Below, piece by piece: positions 30,071 through 43,447 of a stretch of DNA of 64,000 nucleotides (position 1 is the first letter of the stretch; every line of letters starts with the position of its first letter). This DNA is from Nectonema munidae. Taxonomy: Eukaryota > Nematomorpha > Nectonematoida > Nectonematidae. The notes under the pieces were generated by a model. The model saw only the letters and a list, made by a program, of their open reading frames with translations, did not search any database and had not been told where the DNA came from. Both the position numbers and the translations under genes were made by a program. Where the stretch lies: NCBI GenBank assembly GCA_030549495.1, contig JAUIRK010000110.1, forward strand, positions 620,001 through 684,000. Reading direction: 5' to 3'.

Positions 30071-33066
30071 CTATATAATTTTTCTCAATATATACATCGT
30101 TACCTTGGCAAAACTTGGATGGCATTTTCTGAAGAAGAAGGAGCCTACTTTATATATACAAATGTAAGAAAGTTTGAGAAGTTATAACTTCATTCCTCCG
30201 AAATAGAAACTTACCAAATTTTGCATATCTGTATGCACATATAAATAGAATATTCAAAGTTTGAAAAAAATTATATATAATATTTAAAAAACATGTAATC
30301 ATGCAAACTCAATTTGAAATATAATTCACAACGTAATTTTCATTCTATAGTCTAAAAATGAAAAAAAAAATTTGAACATAAATATATAAATCAAATTTAT
30401 AGTATAATGATGAGTATCAAAATTAATATTCGTGCCTCATTGGAAATTTTGATACTGAAAAAATTTGTTTTATTATAGATTCCAATAAATAGAAAACTTT
30501 GTATAACCATAAAGGTTCTTTTTTAAGTTGATCTGTCATATATCAATCAATTTTTTAATAGGTTTGAATGATTTTTTAAAAAAAATTAACGTGACGATCG
30601 TATTCAGCATACATGAAAATTAGTATATATGTGTAAAAAAAGTTTGTATACCCATTTAAACTAAAAATTTGTTTTTTTTAGTTGAGATGTCAAATATCAG
30701 TCAATTTTTGACAAGTTTGATTGATTTTTATAAAAAATAAATGTCACGATCAGATTCGCAATCAATCATTTAGTAGGTTCACAATCTTTCAAGAAACACC
30801 TTAATAGGGTAAGATGCATTTTTAAAAACAATTAAATAAATCGAAAATAAGATTCATCTGTGGTTAAAAATTAAGATGTAGATTTAAGTTTCAAGTACTT
30901 TAGTTTCTGAAAAATTATATTAATGTCCTAAAACTCGAAAAATAACTAAAACTTGTCCTAAAACTCGAAAATCTAATGAATCTTCAGTAAAGTTTATTGT
31001 CTAACTCTTCTTTGTGACGTATAATTCTTTATGAATTAGATACAAAACAATATGGAAATAGTTCATTACAGCTAAAAATCGGTAAAAAAAATTGATACAG
31101 AGAACTAAGTATTTGGAAAAACTAGAAAAAAAACATTACCTATATTCTTTTAATTTTGTGCTAAATAGCTTTTGATATGATTTTCCTTTTTAATATCTAT
31201 TCTTATTAAAGACTTATCCGTTTTCCCTTCTCTATAATTTTTCAAATGATTAAACCTATATTTGAAAAATCAATTAAAACATTTTGATAACTTTAGGTTA
31301 AAAATTTTAATAGAAAGAAAAATGATCCCTTTTCAATATGATACAAATTATAGTATGCTAGAAAAACTTGTTTATCATAACATCTTTGTTTTTGATGGCA
31401 TTTATATTAAAGTTCAATTATTCATTTTCATTAGATAATTATGTATACAAATTACTAGTTTTCCAACTATTTACGCTTCCTTTGTTTTTTTTATAATTTC
31501 TTAATCAATGCGAAAATTTAGATTAGACTCTTTATATAGATAAATTATATCTTTTAACGTTTAAATATACACTTAATTCTAAATAATATTTTTACAATGT
31601 AATGCCTCCAAAAATCTAACCTTAGGAGGTTACATGTTTTTTTAATTCAAACAATAATCATCATCTCCATATGTGTGCGTTCAATGATGTATCGTATTAT
31701 TTCCTATTCTTATAGCGAGTTTTTCATAAATTCATACATATTTGTTTATTCTATATTTCGTATTTAAATACTCATTTTAATTTACATTATAAAAACGTTG
31801 TTTATTTGTTTTAATATAGATTTGATTGAATTAAACGGTGTCTTCGTTTTGATACGGTGTGTGTTTGCAGCATTTACCATATAAGTGTAATTATCGATTA
31901 CTTTTCCTTCATATATTTTATATTCTAATTAATTGTTTAAGTCGAATATATAAACATTGTAAAAATCGCATCATAGCAAGGGCATTTAACTTGATAAAAT
32001 ACGTTCAGTTCTTCGCGGTTATGCTGGGATTGTGAGCTTACAGTGCACGTATAATGCCTCGTAATAATCTTGACGTATTCATTAGACAAAAATTCTTTTA
32101 TAATTAATTTTAAAGGTTAAAATTTTTAAAAGAAAGAGAACCTGTGGGAGACAATGATCCCCCAGAGAAAGACAAGCTGAGCGCTCTTTCGAATCTTACT
32201 CAAAGAGCAATAACTATTAGAAGATTCCCCACCTCTAAACCAAAATTGCTACAAGAGAAGTGGCAATGAAGTAAAATATAGGACAAAATAACATGAAAAA
32301 CGCTCAAAGAACGATGATCCAATCCCAAATGGGAAAGAAATGCCAATGGTTAACGCAATGGTCTATCTCTAACGCAAAAGAATAGGACGAAAAGCCAATG
32401 GATTATCCGATAACAAAAAATGGCTCAATTTCCAGAAGAATATTCATAAAGTGTGTATATATTCAACGTGTGTATATTTTTAACCACTAATCACACACAT
32501 GGACAATTCCCTTTTTTTTTTATCATAAGTGCCTCCAGAATATTATTTATTGATGTGTCTCAATAACATATATAACTACTATATTATATGTTTGTTCAAG
32601 GGATTTCTAGTTGTTGCAACATTTCCCGTATGATGTATGAGGCATTTCTTAAATAATTAAATATAGGAGCAGAAAAACTTTCTGGTATTATGTAGCTTTT
32701 AGCATTTATACTTTTCTATGGCTCTCAGGTTCAAGGTGGCCGAGATGAAAGTTCTTTTGTCAACTCTCCTTTTTGCTAATATCAAATTTTGTGATCACAT
32801 CAGATGCATTTTCCATTGTATTTTTTTTTGTGAAAACAATAAAAAAATTTTCATTATAATTTTTTTGTTTTGCAAAATTCTATACTCATATTGATCATTT
32901 GAGTTTACATGAACCTATGTTTGTTACAATAAGTATAATGAATAATAGTCTAGCTTTAAAAACAAAACACTTTTATTTCAATATTATTTTCTTGTTTTTA
33001 CTGATTATAAATTTTAAATATACCAATCCTACTTTGATAAACCTTTCTTTTCCAGAAATATCCAAT
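30071..33066. other. Long AT-rich stretch, no gene seen
   Basis: Mostly AT-rich, with a more balanced patch at about 31980-32460. That patch has a short frame starting MPRNNLDVFIRQKF at about 32054 and, in another frame, KDKLSALSNLTQRAITIRRF; neither is recognised. The left end of MULE 2 is expected within roughly 1 kb before 33067, but no copy of the MULE 1 TIR is visible. Confidence 0.35.
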
Positions 33067-35697
33067 ATGAACGAATGTTTTTTATGTTGTGAAACAATCA
33101 ACAATTCATTTATTTTCTGTTATCTTTGTAAAGGAAAGTACCATTTAAAATGGCAAAATATAACAACCCAGAATTTTAATTTCATTAAAAGATTTCATTT
33201 CAATTTTTTGTGTATAAATTGTAATCTTGATCAAAATAGACTTTATTCTTATGAAAAGGCTCTTGAACGTTTAACGAAAAAGGTGACCAATATTAATAGA
33301 GAATTTCTTGATACTTCTTTTTTTAATGGGAAAGCTGTTGATTTAGAGTCAATATTTCTGAGAAATGAAAGTTTAGTTTTTCAAAAGAACGTAAAATATT
33401 ATAGAACTAATATTGACGATGTTGCGTCATTATTAATCAATTTTTACGGACTTATGGATGAAAATATCCCTTTTACAACAAGTGGCGATGGGAACTGTCT
33501 TTTTAATGCCGTGTCTTTGTTTTTTGTTGACGACGAATCCCTTTCAGCGAAAATTAGAGTTCTAACAGGAATATAAATTGTCAAGAATTATGATTTATAT
33601 ACAAAAAATAATGCTTGGAATAAAATTTGAAACCTAGATGAAGCAGTAGAAAACGTTTTGGTGAATAGAGGATGGTCAAACAACAATTAGTGCGCTTGTC
33701 AATGCCATCAAAACTCCGATAAAAATTCTTTATCCGTTTTATGACTCCACTTTCAAGTTTTCACATGAGATTTTTAATAAGATATTTCTACCTCATGGAC
33801 AGGTGGTTTGTGAGGAGTACATACACATACTATTTACCTGTTCCTATTTTTCAGAAAATAGGAATATTAGATTTTATCCAAATCACTTTGTACCCCTGAT
33901 AAATTAACATTCTGCTGATATGTATAATGATTTTATCGATATTGTAGATAATTGTTTTGAAAAAAATGATGTTGAAGGATCTAAATTTGAGAAAATTAAT
34001 GCGCTAAACTGCAGGTCCAATCATATTTCTCTAGATCACACATATTGCTTTGCAGACTCTTCATCTTGCAATCTTCCTTATTTAGCTTTAAAAAATAAGT
34101 TTCTATCCACAAAAGAATGGTACTCTTTTTTAACACGCTCTGTGTCTCCCTTACAAGAAACACCAGAAGGTCCCAAAGAACACATGGCCTTCTTAGTTAC
34201 ACCTAAATACTTTAAATGGAGAATATACTATCACGACGATTGTGGAAGTTGGCAATCTAACCGTTCTAAATACACCAATTATTTGCTAGATGAAATCGAA
34301 AATCCCGTGTTAATTTTAAAACGATATTATTCAAAGCTAAAGGGTAATCCTAGTTACGTAAGGCGTATCTCTCATTTTGTAAAAGTACCAGAAAAGTTCG
34401 ATCATAACAACAAAATGACCTATGAATATATTGGTACATATCCTGGTGGTTCTCTTCATGGAAACGCGAAAATAAATGAAATATATATCAAAACAGCGTT
34501 GGAAACAAAAAATAAAATTGTACATGAATTAACTAAAGAAAAAACAGTTAGGAAAAATCATACAGAGTTATTGTTGAAGGATTTTGTAATTAGAGACGCT
34601 AGATGCATAACAAATATGAAATATAATCTAAAAAAGGATTCTACACCATACCCAAGAAAAAATATGGCTGACGATATACAGAATGTTTTAAATGAAATAT
34701 CACTTCGTGATAAATATATTAGAATCTCTGTTAATACATCTAATAATCCCCCTTGCTTCATTCTCTACACAGACTTTCAAATGCAACATCTGATTTCGGC
34801 CGTGAATAATAAATATATTATAAGTACAGACCGTACATTTAACTTGTCTTCTTGTTATTTAACAATAATTGTCTTCCAAGAATAAAAAATAAAAAAAAAC
34901 ATACTCTTCATAATCCAATAATCACAGGTCCCATATTTTTACACTGGAACGCTACATATGAAACCTACTTCTTGTTTTTCAGTCATTTGGCAATGAAAAT
35001 AGGCAATATAAACATAGTCTTTTGTTGCGATGAAGAAAAGGCCATCATAAACGCGATTAAGTCAACTTTTCAAAAGGCAAATATCATTTTATGTTCAAGA
35101 CATTTGAAACAAACACTTATAAGAAGGAACAATACATTTAAAATTTTGTTAAATAATGAATTTGATGACCTAGAAAATCTTTTTTTTTGTAATGATGGAC
35201 TACTGGCGTGCAATAATATCACAAACTTTAACTTGAAAGCAAACTATATTTTGAAAAAATATCAAAGCAGGTTTGGTGAATATTTAAAGCACTTTATTAG
35301 TCAGATTGAAAAAAATAATCTGAAAGCTAGACTGAACTTTCCAAATATACCTTTCAATTATATGAATAATCTTTGTGAGTCAAAGAATCACGTGATGAAA
35401 CTTTTAACTGACTGGAAATGTCAAAGAATAAGCGATCTAATCAGCTTGCTACGTGAAGAAGTTAAGAGATTAAATTTTACTCAGATCGGCTGTGGTTGGA
35501 CAAAGCGAATATTTTATGGATTCATCTTTAAAATTTGCAAGAAAAAATGAGTCTCATAAAAGAAATTCTCAACATATCGCCATTTCTTCAGATGGAATGT
35601 TGATTATACCAAAAATGAATACTTGTGCAAAAAACCGGGATGTAAAGGTATCAAGTCGAGTAAGACAAGGAGTTTAAATAAAAATATTTTAAATTGA
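33067..35697 (+). pseudogene. MULE 2: decayed second PHD-OTU-MULE gene
   Basis: Same domain order as MULE 1, but clearly diverged. ATG 33067 starts MNECFLCCETINNSFIFCYL, a PHD-like finger in which one zinc Cys is Trp (YHLKW). The OTU part has TSGDGNCLFNAVS (Cys nucleophile, Asp kept) and, after a disturbed stretch at 33574-33705, FYPNHFVPLI (His). Next comes DCGSWQSNRSKYTNYL, EYIGTYPGGSLHG, then the DDE part: ISTDRTFNLSS, VFCCDEEKAIINAI, ILCSRHLKQTL and MNNLCESKNHVMK. The end is AKKPGCKGIKSSKTRS, corresponding to AKKPGQKKIKR of MULE 1. I count about four frame breaks (near 33575, 33910, 34880 and 35540). No TIRs were identified. Confidence 0.85.
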
Positions 35698-36825
35698 TTT
35701 TACATAACGATAGAGTAGCGAACAAAAATATTAGCTTTAAATATCTTTGACGGGAAAGTACAAAAATATTTCATGAAGTATAATACTAATTTATATATAC
35801 TAATTATATTATACTTCATCTCATTATTCTGCAGATTCGATTGATCCACTCAAAAGTAAAAAAGTAATATTAACAGCCGGGGATCCAATATTTAAAAAGC
35901 GGGGGTAGATAAAAACAATATTTTAGAAAGAGTATTTTGCCTAGTAATTTTTGGAAATTAATTGGTCTCTTTGCAATTTATGCTACTCTTTAAATATTTC
36001 AGATCAAATCTAATAATAACGTCAAAAAAATATAAAAAACGATCTTATATGAGATGGGAGCAAACCTGACTTGCTTCAAAAAAAAAGAGAGGTCTAGGGT
36101 GAAAAAAGTTTTTAAACCAACGGTATCTAATCACATAACTAAATTAACTTTAAATTAATTTAACAAACCTAAAACATTCGTCGACAAATTAAAAAAAATG
36201 ATGATAAAATCGTAATTTAATGAAAAAAATATCAAGAAATCTTAAAATTTTAGTAAAATACAAGTAAATTGCACATATTTATTTCAAAACTTTTAATGTT
36301 AATAGCAAGTTAATTTACACAGAAAATGATTTTCAAATTTCGCGTTCAACATGTTTTATCTTCTTGAGTTTAATCCTAAATAAAACAAGAAATATAAATA
36401 TTGCATATAATACTTAATAACTAATAAATGTTTCAAGCAAATTTAACAGTTATCGTACCTCTAGAAAAATGTATCAGAAATTTATTTAAAATTGAGATTG
36501 AGCTAAATTAAGTAGAATTATGTGAATTTTTTTTGTGTTCCATATGAAAATATGGCATCATTTAAAGAATTATAAAAATCTATTAAGAAATTATATAAGA
36601 TGAACGATAGAAATCTAATATAAATTATTTTAATTATTAATTCTAGGAAACGAGTATTTTTCAAAAAGAAAAAATAAAACTTACCAAAAAATAAGGGAAA
36701 AAGAGTCTTAAACATAAAAATGTATTGAAAATTCTATGGAGGAACTAAATTTTAGTACACCATTTTGATTTTGGATTTAAAAATGGTGGAGGGGGATTTA
36801 AAAATAAAAATTTTTTCAAAAATTC
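35698..36825. other. AT-rich sequence after MULE 2, no gene seen
   Basis: Noncoding. It probably includes the 3' part of MULE 2. Short GC patches (AGCGGGGGTAGA near 35900, GGTGGAGGGGG near 36786) are not assigned. Confidence 0.35.
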
Positions 36826-36908
36826 TAAGCGTAAGCTTGAGAGTTAGTTAAGGAAGATGCAGATGTTGTTAGAAATAGGTTGTCCTAAAAGTAGAAGAGA
36901 AAAGCAGA

Positions 36909-39196
36909 TTAGTTTGTTATAGGGTTATCGACGGTGGTGAGAGTTATTTCAATGGTGTCAATGAGGGTTGCTAGGGATTTTAGTAGTGTTGGGTGTAACA
37001 GAAGATCTGAGAGTGTTGTTGGAGATCTGTTAAGTAAAGAAAGGCAGCGAAATAGAAGATCTTGGCGATGATAAGAGAAGATTTGACATGTGAATATGAG
37101 GTGGTATGGCGTTTCTATTGTGTCGTATCCGAAACGACAGTATGGATTTTCGCCTACTTTAATTCGGAAAAGATATGCTTTGCATGGGCAATGGCCTGAT
37201 AGCCAACGAATGGTTGAACGAGGTGGTGTAAATTTTTTGTTTTTGAAAGTTGTGTGAATTGTGCTGATGTGTGGTAAAGAGGAGATTAGTGCATTTTGAG
37301 ATGAAGATATGGACATCTGCCATTCTTCTAGAGAGGATAAGTGAATGTGTGTTAGAAAGGTTTTGAGAGGCAGGGAGTTGAGAGGAATGTGGGAGGTTAG
37401 GTGTAAGTTTGAAGTTAAGTAGTCTACTAGGGAGTTTTCTGGTATGTTTAGATGAGCAGGGCACCAACATAGGTGTATGTGGAAATGTTTTGTAAGATTG
37501 ATTAGGGAAGAGGCGAGTTGAAAGGAGGGAAAAGGGATGTTGTGTGATAGAGAGAGATCGTGGATTATGTTTTGTGCATCGGTATAGAAATGGATGGTAG
37601 TAAAGTGGGGAAGGAAGTGGTTAATGTTGTTAGTGATAGTAGTGCAGGCGTGTAAAAGGCTAAAGATTTCGCATTCGAAGATTGAGAGTAGAGGATTTAA
37701 TTGGGATCGATGGGTGTAAAAGGGACTAGTGGAAGAGCCTTTGAAGAAGGCGTAAGCAAAGGAGGTACTTAGGGACTTCTTTGAGACGTCTGTGAAGATG
37801 CGTAGGGAGGTTGGTGAAGAGGTAGAGCGAAGGTATGAAATTGATTGTTTTGCAAAAAATTTGTTTTTGCATATAGATGTTTTGAAAGGGTTTTGTGCAG
37901 ATGGGTGAGTTAAAAAAGATGGGTGTATCGAGGGATGAACTAGGTAGTTAGCAATATTTGGAGCGTATTTTGCTAATAGATGTGAGTAGAAAGAATAGGA
38001 TGGAGTATTGTGGTGGGGTGTGATCGGATGAAATGGGGGAATTAAGTTGTTGTATGTCAAGATGAAGCGCTTAATAATAGTTTTTTTAAGTTGAAGTTGT
38101 AATGGTAGGGTGTTAGTTAGAATTTCTAGGCATTGTGTGGAAGTAGTACGATATTCGTTGGTGATGCAAAGTAGGCAGAGACGGTGTATCTTGTTAAGAA
38201 AATGTATGGTTGTGGGGTGTTTTAAGGAGATGCCCCAGGAAAGAATTCCGTATTGAATTACTGGTAGGATTAAGGATATGTATATGTATTTGGTGTGTTT
38301 GGGACGGAGGCCCCATTTATAAGAGATAGCGCTTTTAAGTGAAAAAAGGGTGACTGAGAGTTTTTGGTATATTTTTTTAAAGTGTATTGAAAATTTTAGG
38401 TTGAACTGAAGGTTTAGTCCTAGATATTTGATAGTCTTTGATGCAGTTATAGAAGTAGAGGTATTTAAATGAAGAGGTAAATGTTCTATGCGTCTGCGTG
38501 TAAAGTGAATGAGGTTGGTTTTGCTGGAGTTAAAGAATATCTTATGTGTGTTTGCTCTTTCTTGTAGCCTTAGTAGAAATGAAGAGGATTTGGTGAGGTT
38601 TTCTTGTTGAGAGTTACTGGTGAAGGTGAATAATATGTCGTCTGAAAAACATTGAGAGAAATCAGTGTTGGTGTAGTTTAGATCGAGAAGCGGATCTATG
38701 AGATCTAGCCAGAGGATATCAGAAAGACATCCTCCTTGGGAAGTCGAGAGGGTTAGCTTATGGATGCAAAGGGAAGCGCGATGTCGGAAAATGAGACAGC
38801 GGTTTGAAAGGTATGAGCTTATAAATTTGATGATGTAAGGAGGAAATGATTTGTATGCAAGGTTAGTGATGATGGCTGGATGCCAGGCTGAGTTGAAAGC
38901 GTTGTTTATGTCTAAGAAGATTGTTGAAGAAATTTTCTGAGTAGAAAGAGAAGAGTCAAGGTATGTGGTTAGACGAGATAGTGCTGTTTCCGTATTTTTG
39001 TTGGGAAGGTATGCAAATTGCGTGTGATGAATGAGGTTACGGGATAGGATATAGTGGACTAGACGTTTGCGAATGATTTTTTCGAAAAGTTTGCCTAGTA
39101 TGGGTAGTAGAGTGATTGGTCGCCAATTTTGAATGAGGCTTGAATCTTTATTGGGTTTAGGAATGAGTATGAGTTTGCCGATTTTCTAAACGTTGG
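36909..39196 (-). pseudogene. LINE C ORF2, distal part (RT, RNase H, zinc motif)
   Basis: Open on the - strand from about 39196 (a TAG stands where Trp is expected in NVWKIGK) to a stop at 36909. RT motifs: GKLILIPKPNKD, NWRPITLLPILGKLFEK, HTQFAYLPNKNTETALS, IFLDINNAFNSAWHPA, STSQGGCLSDIL and FSDDILFTFT (FxDD box as in LINE B). RNase H: RIFTDVSKKS, ECEIFSLLHA, FYTDAQNI and CWCPAHLNIPENSLVDYL. The C-terminal CPCKAYLFRIK cluster is present, but the CRFGC of the sister copy is CRFGY here, losing one Cys. Length and order match LINE B. Confidence 0.85.
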
Positions 39197-39348
39197 GGGA
39201 AATGTGAATGAGTAAGGCATGCATTGAAAATAAGGAGTAAATGTTTGTTTAGAATGTGTATTGATTTTTTAATATGTTTGGGTGAGATATGGTTGAAGCT
39301 AGATGAGGGATTTTTTTTTAAGAGAGTTTACTGCTATGTTTAATTCAT

Positions 39349-40636
39349 TTAGTGTGATTGGAGGAAAAGTAGGGTTTTGGATGGAGTGAATGATGTTTTT
39401 AGAGTGTTCTCGAATTGTGTGGTAAAAGGGGAGAACAGAAGAAGGAGAGTCGGGGGGAAAGATTGTCGATAGAAATGGAGGGTTGTAGTGTGTTGTATGA
39501 TCGGATGAGCAGGGAAGTATTGTTTCGGGGAGAATAGAAGGTTTTTTCTTTTAGTTAGCCTATTGATGATGTTCCATGGGTTGTTTGAGTGTTGGCTGGT
39601 GAATTTTACCCATGAGTTCTTTTTAGCTTGAAGTATTGCCTGTTTGTATTCTTTTTTAACAGTAGAATGGATTGAGGTGATTAAGGGAGTAGGAGATTTT
39701 CGTAGGGTTTTGATAATTCGTTTTAGATTGTTTTTTATTGCAGTCAACTCGGGTGTCCAGAAATAGGCATGTTTTCTTTTAGGAAATGGGTTGATAGGAG
39801 TGGAGGATAAGATGGAATGTGAGACATGATCATTGAGAGATAGTGCTGCTTTATCGATGTAAGTGGGAGAGGAGAGGGATGTTAATGTTGGGAGTGAGTT
39901 GTTGAGAATGTTGAGATAGCCAGTGAGTGGTGTTCTTTTTTATAATGTTGTTATAGTTTTTGATGGTTGTAGTGTTTATGTGAAGGTGAAATGTTATGAA
40001 GGCGTGATCTGAAGCTGATGGGATGTCTGAGATTGACCAATTAGATATTAGATTGAGAGTATTTGAAGTGGTTATTGTGAGGTCAATGTGGGAGCTGTAT
40101 TGTTCGTTGTTACAAGAGCGTGTAGGGTTTTTAGATTTGTCAGCGAGATATAGGTTGTTCGAACATAAGAAATTGATGACTTATTGTCCTCGTGGATTTT
40201 CTTTGTGGTCCCAGATGTGTGATCGAGCGTTGCAATCAGTTGAGATAATTAAATGATGTGTAGACGGGAGTGTGGATGTTGCAAGTGTTAGTGATTGTGA
40301 GAAATCAGAGGGGATGGCTATTGGGTGTGAGGGAGGAGAGTAAAGGGTTGCGAAAAGAAGAGGGTGAGGTTTGGTGTGAACAAGAACAAAGTAAAAATTG
40401 TTGGAAGAGAATCGTGGTAATGGTGTGTGGTGAACGGTTGATTTTATGTAGATGCATGCTGAATAACAGGATAAAGGTGACGTATGATATAGTAAATAAT
40501 TTGGTATAATAGAAGAGAGGTTTGGATATGGTTCGTTAATAGATATTACATCAAAAAAGTTTGAAATTAGAATGTTATATAGGTTTGTCCAAGCGGCATT
40601 AGAGTGGTTGAGGTTAATGTGGAGAAAATTTAGCAT
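39349..40636 (-). pseudogene. LINE C ORF2, proximal part (endonuclease and linker)
   Basis: ATG 40636 begins MLNFLHINLNHSNAAWTNL, then SINEPYP, LIISTDCNARSHIWD, and later (other frame) IPSASDHAFITF, giving the endonuclease Glu, Asp and His motifs. The linker before RT is seen at 39349-39747: QAKKNSWVKFTSQHSNNPWN, matching QAWKKFTTQTPSNPW of LINE B. The first segment stops at 40181, and the frame changes several times before 39200, so this half is more damaged than the distal one. Confidence 0.82.
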
Positions 40637-41704
40637 AGGAATTTGCTTATTAGAAGGTTGTGTTGATTTTGGATGTGTTGTGCGTGTTTAATTTGGAATT
40701 CGCAATGTTTGGATGTAGCGTTGTGGTGATTGTGACAATTAAAGCATGAGAGTTTTGTGGAATCATTTTTGAAGATGCATTCCGATATAGAGTGGCCTCG
40801 ATTACCGCAGTGATCGCAATTTGGTGATGTAGCTTTGCATTTATTCGTTGAGTGATTGTGTTTTAGACAATTCTGGCATTGACGATGTAATGGTTTTGCT
40901 AAGGTTAGAGTGAGAATGTGATGGTCAACAATGAGTATAGGAGATTTAAGTTGATGTTTAAAAATGTTAGTGTTGCGAGGTTCTAATATAGCACTATAAG
41001 AGAAGGTTCCTGTGTTACCGGCTTGGCGTACTGTATTAAGGGTGCCAATATTTTTTAGGTTTAAGTTTTCGTTAGCAATGGTTTCGGAGAGAGAAGAAAG
41101 TGGTGTGGTTATAGGTATGCTTCTAAGTAGGAAACGGGGTTTGAAGATAGGTAAATCTTCGGATTTAATGCCGTTATTGTGGAGAGTTTGATGTGCTAGT
41201 GCTTTTTCTTCATGTTTAGAGAATTGGAAATAAATAGTACCACTATTTGAAGACCGTGTATTAGAGATGGTAAGTTTGTTTTTATTGGTTTCTAAATTTT
41301 TGACTATTTTTTGTCGGAAGGCAGCTTTCTCGGCTTTAGAGTCAGAGGGAGTAGGGGGCTATTTTTAGAGTAAGCTCACTATTTAGAGATGACTTAGACT
41401 TAGGTGGAGAGGGCTTTTGTCTATCCTGAATGTTGTTGGATAAGCTAGGTGTGGTTATGGAGGAGATTTGTGCATATGTAGATAATGAGGGGCAAGGTGG
41501 AGTATGTGGGTGGTGAGTATGAGAGTGTTGTTCAGTTTTGTTGGAGTGTGCAATAGTTACTTCATATTTTAGATTATTAAGGAGGGTAAGGTGTTCTGCA
41601 TTTAGAGAGGAATTTGCTATGAATTCATTGAAGAGATTTGCTATTAATTGGGTAGAGGTAAGGTTAGGGGTATCATCGTGACGTGCACGTTTTGGGTTAG
41701 ACAT
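40630..41704 (-). pseudogene. LINE C ORF1 (gag-like, three zinc knuckles)
   Basis: ATG 41704 starts MSNPKRARHDDTPNLT, very like MSNKRARSESDQLN of LINE B. After about 118 codons the frame shifts once near 41355 and then runs open through RSSNSGTIYFQFSKHEEKAL to three zinc clusters: CQNCLKHNHSTNKC, CDHCGNRGHSISEC and CFNCHNHNATSKHC. It ends KFLC and TAA. The ORF2 ATG overlaps the end as ATGCTAA, the same arrangement as LINE B. Confidence 0.87.
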
Positions 41705-42963
41705 GTGAAATAAGTGTGAGGGAGTGATATGGTATAAAGATAAAAATTTTAACTCTAATTAGTAAAGGTATAATTAATAAAAGGTCCTGTTTGTAGATAT
41801 TTCTCTAGCAGTAAATAATATTCACCATTTTTAAAGATTGAGGGATGAAAAGAGAGTTTAAGAGTAAAAACTAAAATTTTGAACTTGAACTTGGAAACTA
41901 AAATTTTAAGTTAGAAAATAAAATTTTTCAAACTAAAACTTTTTAAAAATAAATTTTAATACTTTTAAAGACATAAATTTAGAAATTTACAATTTTTTTC
42001 AAATAGTTTTACTTTTTTTTATTATGTAAGTTTAAACTGACAATGGGATAAAATAGATACGTGTTTATAAGAAAGTCCTCGATGTAATATTTTATTTTTT
42101 TAGTTTTAATTTGTCTTTATTTTAAAATGGCTGAGGATACTTTTGCAATGTTCTTGATACATTAGAAGAAGCTATAAATGAAGGTTCTGAGTTTTTTACA
42201 GCTTCTAAAATCTATATTGAACCTCCAAAGAATACAAATGTAGACATTAGCGATGTTGATTCAGGTGAAGATGAAAATATCAATAATTTAAATAAAAACT
42301 AGCTTTTAGCCCTTACATCCTTACAAGTGCATTCTTTTGATAAAGATGAAAAAAAGCAAAATGCAGGCTAACAAGAAGAAAACTTAGAGAAACGAAGCAA
42401 TTTATTTAGGAGAAGAAAGAAAAAAAACCAGAAACATATTTAAATTTCATTGATGAAAGTGACATTGACTTGGACACTTTTGATTCTCCATTTTTGCTTT
42501 TTCACAGATTTTTTACAGATGAACTTCTTGAACAAATTTGTAAAGAAACTAACAAATATGCATACAAGAAAGGTAATCACAGCTTTATCTTAGATATTAA
42601 AAAATGTTGGTCTTTTTGGCATTTTTATTGATAAGTGGCTATGTTTCTCTTCCAAGAAAAAAATGTTTTGGGAAAACTCAAAGGACATAGATATTTCTTC
42701 AATTTCATCCTTACTTTCTAGAAACGAGTTTGATAGTATCATGATGTATTTGCATTTTGTTGATAATGAAAAGATTGATGCATCTGATAAATTTGCAAAA
42801 GATCGTCCTAATTGATTATATAAATGAAAAATGTTTGGATAATTTTCATAAGCAAACGCATATTTGTATAGATGAAGCAATGGTCCCGTATTTTGGAAGG
42901 CATTCATGTAAGCAGTATATAAAAAACAAGCCTATAAAGTTTGGCTACAAGTTTTGGATGTGC

Positions 42964-42971
42964 TCAACGAG
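42964..42971 (+). repeat. 8-bp target duplication of the hAT element, left copy
   Basis: TCAACGAG, repeated exactly at 46146-46153. Confidence 0.95.
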
Positions 42972-43447
42972 CAGGGGCGCACATCCGGGGGGCGACCGCC
43001 CCCAATGTGTTTTCAGAGGGGGGGGGGGGGGCGAAAATGACCTTCGCCTCCCAATAATTTTCTATAAGTAACAGTTGCTGCTTGTTTATAAAACATTTAT
43101 GATGATCGCTAGAAGGAATGCAGACTTTCAAATCAATCAAACATCATGCCAAGCTGCTCTGAAATTCCTATCGAACATATTTTACAGACGATGCGTGAGA
43201 GCTATATAATAATAATCCATTGCTTCAATATGCACATAGGTCACAGAGCAAACACATGTTGATGATCCGATAGATTTTCTCAACTTCTGTCACGGTGATT
43301 CTATTTCTCTTTCTGTCTCCTTTGTTTTTCTCTTTCGCTTTCTCTGCTAAAACTCAATCATTCACTCAAGCTCTCATTCGCTCTCTTCTTTCATTCAAGC
43401 CCTCTTCTCTTGTTAAGCTGTCCTATCTCATTCAGCTCTCTTCTCTC

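Larger units (their letters stand above)
36826..41790 (-). mobile_element. LINE C: I/R1-like LINE with RNase H, 3' end clipped
   Basis: About 5 kb on the - strand with the same plan as LINE B: ORF1 (41704 to 40630), ORF2 (40636 to 36909), RNase H and a C-terminal Cys/His motif. It is the family of the fragment at 12069. Compared with that copy, the last 60 bp or so and the TACC tail are missing: the match stops at about 36826 in CTCTCAAGCTTACGC. The 5' edge is not sharply defined (about 41780-41800). Frames are broken at about five places in ORF1 and the first half of ORF2, while the distal half of ORF2 is mostly open. Confidence 0.88.

Noticed and set aside
32054-32280. Short frames (MPRNNLDVFIRQKF; KDKLSALSNLTQRAITIRRF) as an exon of a host gene
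   Set aside because: Too short, in different frames, and without recognisable motif or clear splice signals.
32899-33066. Upstream in-frame start of MULE 2 at 32899 giving a hydrophobic N-terminus
   Set aside because: Comparison with MULE 1 puts the start at ATG 33067, directly before the zinc finger; the hydrophobic stretch is AT-rich leader.
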